DNA from: Ruminococcaceae bacterium UBA1213
GTDB taxonomy: Bacteria > Bacillota > Clostridia > Oscillospirales > Acutalibacteraceae
DNA: 5,913 nucleotides
Reading direction: 5' to 3'
NCBI GenBank assembly: GCA_002309275.1
Contig: DBXL01000117.1
Coordinates: 1 to 5,913, forward strand
Both the position numbers and the translations under genes were made by a program. Positions 1 to 5,308 of the stretch are shown here, piece by piece. Each line of letters starts with the position of its first letter. Position 1 is the first letter of the stretch. Below the pieces are notes generated by a model, which did not search any database, was not told the DNA's origin, and saw nothing but the letters and a program-made list of their open reading frames with translations.

Positions 1-191
1 ATAGTATCCTGAATTTCCTTGAGTCCGAGACCGTGTTCTTTGAGAATATTAATGCGGTAGTTCATCAATTTTGCATAGTCGGGTTCATCACGGGTAGTTT
101 TTTTCAATTCGGGAATACCGCTTGCCTCTGCAAAAGCTATCCATATTTCAGGAACGAGAACGCCTTCAAGGTCTAAACAAACAATTTCCAT
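1..191 (-). CDS. thrH: ThrH, bifunctional phosphoserine phosphatase / homoserine phosphotransferase (5' part only)
   Basis: Sixty-three codons are visible from an ATG at 191-189 and the gene continues past the left edge. The N-terminus, MEIVCLDLEGVLVPEIW, closely matches what I recall of Pseudomonas ThrH. It carries HAD-superfamily motif I as D7-L-E9, where Asp7 would be the phosphorylated nucleophile. The downstream stretch with TTRDEPDY and ILKEHGL also matches the family cap region. ThrH is a cytoplasmic HAD enzyme that dephosphorylates phosphoserine and can transfer the phosphate to homoserine, linking serine and threonine synthesis. The start is well supported: an AAGGAGA ribosome binding site (minus strand, 207-201) lies 9 bases upstream. 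The gene is divergent from fhs. The remaining catalytic motifs (II-IV) are outside the window, so intactness cannot be judged. A plain SerB-type phosphatase is the main alternative, but the DLEGVLVPE form favours ThrH. Confidence 0.88.
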   Translation of the reverse strand, partial: MEIVCLDLEGVLVPEIWIAFAEASGIPELKKTTRDEPDYAKLMNYRINILKEHGLGLKEIQDT

Positions 192-220
192 TTTTTCCAA
201 TCTCCTTTAAATTTCAGATA

Positions 221-231
221 GGCATAATGCC
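221..231. promoter_or_regulatory. Short perfect dyad at the thrH transcription start (possible operator)
   Basis: GGCAT-A-ATGCC is a perfect inverted repeat with 5-base arms around one central base. It lies immediately downstream of the predicted thrH transcription start (about 232), where a bound repressor would block initiation. It could also form a small 5' hairpin in the transcript (4 base pairs with a 3-base loop), though a weak one. An 11-base palindrome can arise by chance, and I cannot name a regulator. Confidence 0.3.
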
Positions 232-238
232 GATTTTC

Positions 239-267
239 ATTATAGCATATAAAGTGTCATTTGAAAA
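239..267 (-). promoter_or_regulatory. Predicted sigma-70/A promoter for thrH with extended -10
   Basis: On the minus strand there is a perfect -10 box TATAAT (244-239) directly preceded by TGC (247-245), which makes an extended -10. A weaker -35-like TTTTCA (267-262) lies 17 bases upstream. The transcription start would fall near 232, giving a leader of about 41 bases before the thrH ATG at 191. The weak -35 (4 of 6 matches) is typical of promoters that rely on an extended -10. Read from sequence only. Confidence 0.72.
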
Positions 268-290
268 GATATTTTTTTAAATTTTTTCTA

Positions 291-319
291 TTGTACATTT
301 GAGAAAGATGTGTTAAAAT
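291..319 (+). promoter_or_regulatory. Predicted sigma-70/A promoter for fhs with extended -10
   Basis: TTGTAC (291-296) is a -35 box with 5 of 6 consensus bases, apart from a C/A exchange in its last positions that makes it nearer 4 of 6 under strict scoring. It is followed after 17 bases by TAAAAT (314-319), preceded by TG at 311-312, so this is also an extended -10. Transcription would start near 326, leaving a leader of about 29 bases. The stretch upstream of the -35 (270-290) is nearly all A and T, with runs of seven and six T, and resembles an UP element. This is the only promoter I see ahead of the fhs-tsaE-tsaB-DUF5711 run. Confidence 0.72.
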
Positions 320-338
320 AGATTATTATTTGAAATTG

Positions 339-346
339 AAAGGAAG
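339..346 (+). promoter_or_regulatory. Ribosome binding site that fixes the fhs start at ATG 355
   Basis: AAAGGAAG at 339-346 leaves 8 bases before the ATG at 355, a normal spacing. The in-frame TTG at 349 would lie only 2 bases after this site, too close to be used. The ATG at 355 is therefore the better start, and it removes the two extra N-terminal residues that the longest open frame would give. Confidence 0.8.
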
Positions 347-354
347 TTTTGAAT

Positions 355-2022
355 ATGCTTACAGATATTGAAATAGCACAGCAGGTGCAGGCACAGCCCA
401 TTAAAGAGGTTGCAGAGAAATTGGGGATTTCAGAGGAACACCTTGAGTATTACGGAAAGTATAAAGCAAAGCTGTCTGAAAGCTTGATAAAAGAAACAGC
501 AGAGAATAAAGACGGCAAGTTGATATTGGTAACGGCGATAAATCCCACTCCCGCAGGCGAGGGAAAAACAACTACATCAGTTGGCTTGGGTGACGCATTG
601 GCTAAAATTGGCAAGAAAACGGTTATCGCATTGAGAGAGCCGTCACTTGGTCCCGTGTTTGGCATTAAAGGCGGTGCAGCAGGCGGCGGTTATGCACAGG
701 TAATTCCTATGGAGGACATCAATTTGCACTTCACAGGCGATATGCACGCCATTACAGCGGCAAATAACTTGCTTTGTGCAATGCTTGACAATCACATTCA
801 GCAGGGAAATTCCCTTAATATAGATGTAAGAAGAATTTTAATTAAACGCTGTCTTGATATGAATGACAGAGAGCTGAGAAATATTGTTGCAGGCTTGGGC
901 GGTAAAGTGAACGGCGTACCCCGTGAAGATGGATTTATTATAACCGTTGCAAGTGAAGTAATGGCGATATTGTGCCTGTCAGCAGATATAGATGACTTGA
1001 AAGAGCGTCTGGGAAATATACTTGTTGCGTATAATTTCGAGGGCAAGCCGATATATGCAAGAGATGTGAAAGCTAACGGTGCAATGGCGGCATTGCTGAA
1101 AGATGCTATCAAGCCGAATCTGGTGCAGACGTTAGAAGGCACTCCCGCACTCATGCACGGCGGACCTTTTGCGAATATCGCACACGGCTGTAACTCTGTA
1201 AGGGCGACAAAATTGGCATTGAAATTAGCTGATTATTGCGTAACGGAGGCTGGATTCGGTTCAGATTTGGGTGCAGAGAAATTCTTTGACATCAAGTGCA
1301 GAAAAGCAGGTTTGAAGCCGTCAGCAGTTGTATTGGTTGCGACGGTAAGGGCGTTGAAATATAACGGCGGAGTTCCTAAAACAGAGCTTGCAAATGAAAA
1401 TCTGGAAGCATTGGAAAAAGGTATTGTCAATTTAGGTGTGCATATCGGAAATATGCAGAAATTCGGCGTACCTGTTGTAGTGGCTATCAACAGATTTGGA
1501 AATGATACGGATAGAGAGCTTGCATTTGTAGAGAGTTATTGTAAAGAGCTGGGTGCAGACTTTGCATTGTCAGAGGTATTTGCAAAAGGCGGAGCAGGCG
1601 GAATTGAGCTTGCTGAGAAAGTCGCACAGGCAGTTGAAAAGCCCTCTGAATTTAAAACTCTTTATCCTGATGATATGCCGATAAAGGAGAAAATACAGAC
1701 GATTGCAAAAAATATATACGGTGCAGACGGGGTTATATACACGGCACAGGCACAAAAGGCACTGGCTGAAATTGAAAAGCTTGATACAGCGAATTTGCCT
1801 GTATGCGTGGCAAAAACACAGTATTCACTGTCAGACAATCCTGCATTGTTGGGTAAGCCGCAGAATTTCAATATCACAGTAAGGGATGTAAGATTGTCAA
1901 ACGGTGCAGGCTTTGTAGTAGTTTATACAGGGGATATAATGACCATGCCAGGATTGCCGAAAGTGCCGGCGGCAGAGAAAATTGACGTTGACACAAACGG
2001 CAGAATAACAGGTCTTTTCTGA
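355..2022 (+). CDS. fhs: Formate-tetrahydrofolate ligase (formyltetrahydrofolate synthetase)
   Basis: The 555-residue product is full length for the family (about 555-560). It joins formate to tetrahydrofolate using ATP, giving 10-formyltetrahydrofolate for purine synthesis and one-carbon metabolism, and it serves the methyl branch of the Wood-Ljungdahl pathway in acetogens. It is cytoplasmic and usually a homotetramer. Numbered from the ATG at 355, it has the ATP-binding P-loop TPAGEGKTT at about 65-73, the family signature GIKGGAAGGGY at about 103-113 and the second signature VASEVMAIL at about 198-206. It ends in a typical GRITGLF tail. No frameshift or missing motif is seen. It has its own predicted promoter (291-319) and is followed after 14 bases by tsaE with no terminator, so it likely heads the operon. 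Its presence alone does not show acetogenesis, because many fermenters carry fhs for biosynthesis. Confidence 0.97.
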   Translation: MLTDIEIAQQVQAQPIKEVAEKLGISEEHLEYYGKYKAKLSESLIKETAENKDGKLILVTAINPTPAGEGKTTTSVGLGDALAKIGKKTVIALREPSLGPVFGIKGGAAGGGYAQVIPMEDINLHFTGDMHAITAANNLLCAMLDNHIQQGNSLNIDVRRILIKRCLDMNDRELRNIVAGLGGKVNGVPREDGFIITVASEVMAILCLSADIDDLKERLGNILVAYNFEGKPIYARDVKANGAMAALLKDAIKPNLVQTLEGTPALMHGGPFANIAHGCNSVRATKLALKLADYCVTEAGFGSDLGAEKFFDIKCRKAGLKPSAVVLVATVRALKYNGGVPKTELANENLEALEKGIVNLGVHIGNMQKFGVPVVVAINRFGNDTDRELAFVESYCKELGADFALSEVFAKGGAGGIELAEKVAQAVEKPSEFKTLYPDDMPIKEKIQTIAKNIYGADGVIYTAQAQKALAEIEKLDTANLPVCVAKTQYSLSDNPALLGKPQNFNITVRDVRLSNGAGFVVVYTGDIMTMPGLPKVPAAEKIDVDTNGRITGLF

Positions 2023-2023
2023 T

Positions 2024-2029
2024 AGGGGA
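2024..2029 (+). promoter_or_regulatory. Ribosome binding site supporting the TTG start of tsaE
   Basis: AGGGGA at 2024-2029 sits 7 bases before the TTG at 2037, just after the fhs stop codon. No ATG or GTG lies at comparable spacing, and translation from this TTG gives a normal TsaE N-terminus, so TTG is the likely true start. Confidence 0.7.
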
Positions 2030-2036
2030 AATTATT

Positions 2037-2459
2037 TTGCAGAAATTTTTCAGTAAATCATATATTGAAACAGAGGAAATTGCCTTTCAGCTTGCACAGA
2101 CGCTCAAAGGTACGGAAATTATAGCGATGTTTGGCGGATTGGGTGCAGGCAAGACGGCTTTCACAAGAGGATTGGCAAGGGGACTTGGCATTAATGACGG
2201 AGTGTCAAGTCCGACATTTGCCCTTGTGCATGAATACGAGGGAAAGTTTAATTTATATCACTTTGATATGTACAGGATAAATACATTTGATGATTTATAT
2301 ACAACGGGTTTTTTTGATTACATGGATAACGGTGTAATGATTATCGAATGGAGTGAGAATATTGAAAATGTACTCCCCGATAATTGCATAAAGGTATATA
2401 TAAAAGTGGTTTCGGAGAATGAGAGAGAAATAGAGATAGAGGGAGCTGAAGATATATGA
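2037..2459 (+). CDS. tsaE: TsaE (YjeE/YdiB) ATPase of tRNA t6A biosynthesis
   Basis: The 140-residue P-loop ATPase has the usual TsaE length. In bacteria TsaE works with TsaB and TsaD to move the threonylcarbamoyl group from threonylcarbamoyl-AMP onto A37 of tRNAs that read ANN codons; ATP hydrolysis by TsaE is needed for repeated turnover. Visible motifs are Walker A GGLGAGKT at 33-40, SSPTF at 57-61, the conserved HFDMYR at 75-80 and IIEWSE at 102-107. The Walker A second residue is Gly34, where E. coli and Bacillus proteins, as I recall, have Asp; the rest of the loop is intact. Translation starts at a TTG with a well-placed AGGGGA. The gene follows fhs by 14 bases and its stop overlaps the tsaB start as ATGA, which suggests translational coupling between two proteins of the same complex. 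Confidence 0.95.
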   Translation: MQKFFSKSYIETEEIAFQLAQTLKGTEIIAMFGGLGAGKTAFTRGLARGLGINDGVSSPTFALVHEYEGKFNLYHFDMYRINTFDDLYTTGFFDYMDNGVMIIEWSENIENVLPDNCIKVYIKVVSENEREIEIEGAEDI

Positions 2460-3151
2460 AAATATTAGCAGTGGATACAAGTGCCGCACCTGTATCGGCA
2501 GCTCTTTTAGACGGCGGCAAACTTTTAGGGGAGTTTTACCTGAATACAAAGACAACTCACAGTCAGACTTTAATGCCTATTATAGAAAGTCTTTTGGAAA
2601 CGACAGGAATGAGTGTAAAAGATATAGATGTGTTTGCGGTAAATGCAGGACCGGGTTCATTTACGGGAGTGAGAATAGGAGTTGCATCTGTAAAGGGGCT
2701 TACTATGCCTTTGAATAAGCCGTGTGCAAGTGTTTCGACACTTGAAGCAATGGCATATTGTATGCCGTATGAAAGCGGGATAATATGTGCAGTCATGGAC
2801 GCAAGATGTGCACAGGTTTATAATGCATTGTTTGAGATGGAAAACGGCATTCCGAAGCGTATCACACCCGACAGGGCATTGAGCATAGAGGAATTGAAAC
2901 AGGAACTCCAAAAGTATAATGAAAAGATATATCTTGTAGGTGACGGTGCGGAGATATGCAAAAAAGCATTCGAGGGCATGGAAAATATCATGCTTGTACC
3001 CGAAAACATACGCTTTCAGCACGCTTATGGTACGGCAAAAGTGGCTGAAAGGCTTGCAGACGAAAATAAGCTCTGTACATCAGGAGAACTTATGCCGATA
3101 TATCTCAGGCTTCCGCAGGCTGAGAGAGAAAGACTTGCAAAAGGTCTTTAA
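2456..3151 (+). CDS. tsaB: TsaB (YeaZ/YdiC), t6A biosynthesis scaffold protein
   Basis: The 231-residue product is full length. TsaB is a catalytically inactive ASKHA-fold paralogue of TsaD; it dimerises with TsaD and brings in TsaE to form the t6A-making complex. The sequence shows the N-terminal nucleotide-fold strand ILAVDTS (3-9), THSQ at 34-37 in the helix that follows, the family hallmark GPGSFTGVRIG at 65-75, and DAR at 115-117 followed by VY at 121-122. It lacks the HxxxH metal site of TsaD, as expected for TsaB. The start codon overlaps the tsaE stop by 4 bases, with a GGGAG-type site about 10 bases upstream. In many Firmicutes rimI and tsaD come next; here a DUF5711 gene follows after 15 bases instead. 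Confidence 0.95.
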   Translation: MKILAVDTSAAPVSAALLDGGKLLGEFYLNTKTTHSQTLMPIIESLLETTGMSVKDIDVFAVNAGPGSFTGVRIGVASVKGLTMPLNKPCASVSTLEAMAYCMPYESGIICAVMDARCAQVYNALFEMENGIPKRITPDRALSIEELKQELQKYNEKIYLVGDGAEICKKAFEGMENIMLVPENIRFQHAYGTAKVAERLADENKLCTSGELMPIYLRLPQAERERLAKGL

Positions 3152-3166
3152 GCGAAAGGAAAAGCT

Positions 3167-4414
3167 ATGAAGAAGAAAAGGAATTACATCAAGAAATTGG
3201 CAGGCGACACCGAAAGGGAGCATATCAGTTATGAAGATGCACCATTGGCGGAAATAAAGGATAATGAGCCTTTGCCGGCGAATGCCACGAAAAGTTTTTT
3301 CAAAGGTTTTATCATACTTGCAATATCTGTAATTGTTGTAATGGCTGTAACGAATATAGATAAGCTGACACCTGAAAACATATCTCACTGGATAGCCTAT
3401 GACCTTTTGGGAATGTCAGAGGGTGACGGCTATCCGGCAAGCTTTTCGGGTGCGGATGTGGATACCGGAAATTTTGATTTGATGGACGGAGTGCCTGTAT
3501 ATTGCAGTGACACATCTGTTGCAGTGCTGAATTCCAATGCGGGAAAATATCAGGATGTCAGCCATGCATTTGCCAATCCGATATTAAGCACCAATTCCTC
3601 TTATTCGATAGTGTATAACGAGGGTGCAACGGGTTATATGATTATAGACAGAAACAGTGTGATAAAAACAGGACTGACAGAAAAGAAAATATTCTGTGCA
3701 GACGTATGCCCGAATGGGATATACTGCATACTTTCAGAAGATGATGACTACCTTTCAAAGCTGACGGTTTACAGAAAAGATGACCTTGAAATGTATAAAT
3801 ATTCATTTGCGGATTTCTATGTAAACAAGATTTCCATTAATACCGATGGCACAAGGGCAGTTGTATCGGGACTTTCAGCCAAAAACGGCAGTCTTTTGTC
3901 AGTGCTGTATGTGCTGGACTTCTCTCAGGGAAATTATATGCAGAGATATGAATTTGATGAAATATATATATATGATATAAGATATCTTAACAACGGCAAT
4001 GCCATTGCGGTAGGTGATAAGTCCGCTTATTATATCGACATAAACAGCGGTTCAAAGAAAGATATTGAATATCATGCCAAATTCCTTACGACTTACACTC
4101 TCGACAGGAAAAACGGAATGCTTTTATCCCTGTCGTCAACGCCTGACGGCAAGGAATGTGAAGTTATCATGATAAATGAAAACGGAGAACAAAGTGCCGA
4201 TATACAGACAAGCCGTCAGGTACTGTCGATGGATTACCGCAATGACAGAGTAGCCGTTCTGTTTGACAGAGAAGCATATGTATATAACATGAAGGGCAAG
4301 AAGGTTGGTGAGATACCTTCAAAAAGCGATTCAAGAAAAATACGCTTTGCCGATATAAACAGTGTTTATATTCTTGGAAAAAGCAGTCTTTATAATGTAT
4401 CTGCAAAAGAATAA
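3167..4414 (+). CDS. DUF5711 family membrane-anchored, beta-propeller-like protein of unknown function
   Basis: The 415-residue product has a charged cytoplasmic N-terminus (about 1-43, starting MKKKR), one strongly hydrophobic membrane segment (about 44-63, FIILAISVIVVMAV) and a large ectodomain of about 350 residues. There is no signal-peptidase or lipobox motif, so it should stay anchored with the C-terminus outside. After the membrane come a W75 and a GDGYP motif (86-90), then a region resembling the W...GxGFP...SG opening I recall for DUF5711. The ectodomain is a series of short beta-rich units with alternating hydrophobic residues and NG/DG turns, consistent with about seven propeller blades. 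The start is supported by AGGA (3157-3160) 6 bases before ATG. The gene sits 15 bases after tsaB and is probably cotranscribed. No catalytic motif is visible and the function is unknown. The family name is from memory; a generic WD40/PQQ-like propeller is the fallback call. Confidence 0.78.
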   Translation: MKKKRNYIKKLAGDTEREHISYEDAPLAEIKDNEPLPANATKSFFKGFIILAISVIVVMAVTNIDKLTPENISHWIAYDLLGMSEGDGYPASFSGADVDTGNFDLMDGVPVYCSDTSVAVLNSNAGKYQDVSHAFANPILSTNSSYSIVYNEGATGYMIIDRNSVIKTGLTEKKIFCADVCPNGIYCILSEDDDYLSKLTVYRKDDLEMYKYSFADFYVNKISINTDGTRAVVSGLSAKNGSLLSVLYVLDFSQGNYMQRYEFDEIYIYDIRYLNNGNAIAVGDKSAYYIDINSGSKKDIEYHAKFLTTYTLDRKNGMLLSLSSTPDGKECEVIMINENGEQSADIQTSRQVLSMDYRNDRVAVLFDREAYVYNMKGKKVGEIPSKSDSRKIRFADINSVYILGKSSLYNVSAKE

Positions 4415-4440
4415 TTTTGGGAGAATTTGCAGAAAAGCTA

Positions 4441-4469
4441 TTGACAAAGTGGTTTTTGACAATTATAAT
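4441..4469 (+). promoter_or_regulatory. Exact-consensus sigma-70/A promoter for the DUF177-rpmF unit
   Basis: TTGACA (4441-4446), a 17-base spacer and TATAAT (4464-4469) match the consensus at all 12 positions with ideal spacing. The start would be near 4476, with a leader of about 30 bases before the DUF177 gene. A second TTGACA at 4456-4461 lies inside the spacer but has no -10 box at a usable distance. Such a strong promoter fits ribosomal protein supply. No terminator is seen between the DUF5711 stop and this promoter, so read-through from upstream may also contribute. Confidence 0.9.
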
Positions 4470-4505
4470 AGAAAAAGGCGTTTCAAATAATTCGGCAGGG
4501 GTGAA

Positions 4506-4994
4506 ATGATGATTCTTGATTTAAAGAAAATATTTCTTAACGAGAACGAGAGCCTGACTGTGCATGAGGACATAGACCTTTCCGATGTGCAGGATAATTT
4601 CAGGGAGCCTGTTTCGGCAGATATTACCGTCAGAAACAGAGCAGGCATCGCTGAATTTCTGGCAGAAGTTGCATTTGACTATTACTGTGAATGTGACAGG
4701 TGCCTTGAGCCGCTCAAAAAAAGCTATGAATTCCAATTCAGCCATATTCTCATTGTGGAAGTCCCAAAAGACGAAAGCGATGACTATATACAAGCACCTG
4801 ACTATAAGCTCGATACGGTGTCTTTACTCAGAGATGACATTCTTCTGGAACTTCCGTCAAAGTTCCTCTGCAAAGAATCTTGTAAGGGCTTGTGTCCCAA
4901 GTGCGGAAAAAATCTTAATGAAGGCAGTTGTTCATGTGTGATGCATGAGCCTGATCCGAGATTGGCAGTGCTTAAAAAGCTCTGGTCGGAATGA
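4506..4994 (+). CDS. DUF177 / YceD family protein, 23S rRNA accumulation factor
   Basis: The 162-residue product belongs to the DUF177/YceD family, encoded next to rpmF across most bacteria and linked in E. coli and plants to accumulation of 23S rRNA, so it is probably a 50S assembly factor in the cytoplasm. The family CDRCLEP motif is at 63-69 as part of C61-x-C63-x2-C66. A second cysteine group, C122-x3-C126-x3-C130-x2-C133 then C142-x-C144, forms a zinc-ribbon-like tail (CKGLCPKCG at 126-134). Nine cysteines in 162 residues strongly suggest metal binding, though this is inferred. Two adjacent ATG codons are possible (4506 and 4509). The AGGGG at 4497-4501 is spaced 4 bases from the first and 7 from the second, so the second may be the true start, and MILDLKK also looks like the usual N-terminus. 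rpmF follows after 36 bases. Confidence 0.92.
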   Translation: MMILDLKKIFLNENESLTVHEDIDLSDVQDNFREPVSADITVRNRAGIAEFLAEVAFDYYCECDRCLEPLKKSYEFQFSHILIVEVPKDESDDYIQAPDYKLDTVSLLRDDILLELPSKFLCKESCKGLCPKCGKNLNEGSCSCVMHEPDPRLAVLKKLWSE

Positions 4995-5030
4995 TTTTCG
5001 GTACTTTATTATTCAAGGAGGAGAACTAAA

Positions 5031-5216
5031 ATGGCAGTACCAAAGAGAAAAACTTCTAAAGCAAGAAAAAACACAAGACGTTCGGCAGTATGGAAGCTTA
5101 CAGCTCCTGCTCTTGCAAAATGCCCTGAATGCGGTGAGTACAAGCTCGCTCACAGAGCCTGCTCAAACTGCGGTACTTACAGAGGCAGAGTAGTAATTGC
5201 ACAGGAAGAGGCTTGA
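5031..5216 (+). CDS. rpmF: 50S ribosomal protein L32 (bL32), zinc-binding form
   Basis: The 61-residue product has the standard L32 start MAVPKRKTSKARKN, in which the initiator Met is normally removed, and the family core RRSAVWKLTAPAL. A Cys4 zinc site is present as C31-x2-C34 and C44-x2-C47, so this is the C+ (zinc) form rather than the zinc-independent paralogue some bacteria induce when zinc is scarce. L32 is a small basic protein of the 50S subunit. The ribosome binding site AAGGAGG (5015-5021) is a full match, 9 bases before ATG. The gene is the second of the DUF177-rpmF unit and is closed by a terminator at 5254-5282. No Zur-like operator is visible upstream. Confidence 0.98.
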   Translation: MAVPKRKTSKARKNTRRSAVWKLTAPALAKCPECGEYKLAHRACSNCGTYRGRVVIAQEEA

Positions 5217-5253
5217 TTGTTTAAAAAAGTCCTTCCGTTTTTTCCATGAAATC

Positions 5254-5282
5254 AGAGAAGGAGCATTTCCTTCTCTTTTTTT
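5254..5282 (+). terminator. Rho-independent terminator after rpmF
   Basis: AGAGAAGGA (5254-5262) pairs perfectly with TCCTTCTCT (5268-5276) across a 5-base loop, giving a 9-bp stem followed directly by a run of T through 5282. Four of the nine pairs are G-C, so it is of moderate strength. It lies 37 bases after the rpmF stop and 26 bases before the der start, so it ends the DUF177-rpmF transcript or partly lets it through into der. Confidence 0.87.
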
Positions 5283-5308
5283 ATTGTTCTAAAGATAGAG
5301 GTGAAGTT

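Noticed and set aside
192..354. Possible folate-related or other riboswitch upstream of fhs
   Set aside because: The predicted leader is only about 29 bases, too short for a known aptamer, and no conserved core is visible.
798..1154. 118-codon open frame on the minus strand inside fhs
   Set aside because: It lies wholly antisense to a well-conserved full-length fhs, has no ribosome binding site that I can see and no recognisable protein motif.
2657..3022. 121-codon open frame on the minus strand inside tsaB
   Set aside because: It is antisense to intact tsaB, its Cys/Tyr-rich translation looks like a shadow of the coding strand, and no family is recognised.
2940..3170. 76-codon plus-strand open frame overlapping the end of tsaB
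   Set aside because: It runs out of frame through conserved tsaB codons and its composition is not protein-like. The short tsaB-DUF5711 gap is better explained by tight packing.
3959..3984. TATATATATA-rich tract that resembles a -10 region or a simple repeat
   Set aside because: It is in-frame coding sequence for an EIYIYDIRY strand of the DUF5711 protein, and I see no matching -35 box.
4415..4440. Possible terminator between the DUF5711 gene and the next promoter
   Set aside because: No stem of useful length followed by a T run could be found; the T-rich bits there are not preceded by a hairpin.
4585..4941. 118-codon plus-strand open frame within the DUF177 gene
   Set aside because: It is a different frame of a gene with clear DUF177 cysteine motifs and has no family resemblance.
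4945..5193. 82-codon plus-strand open frame spanning the DUF177 end and rpmF
   Set aside because: It is out of frame with both genes, and rpmF has a perfect ribosome binding site and full L32 motifs in its own frame.
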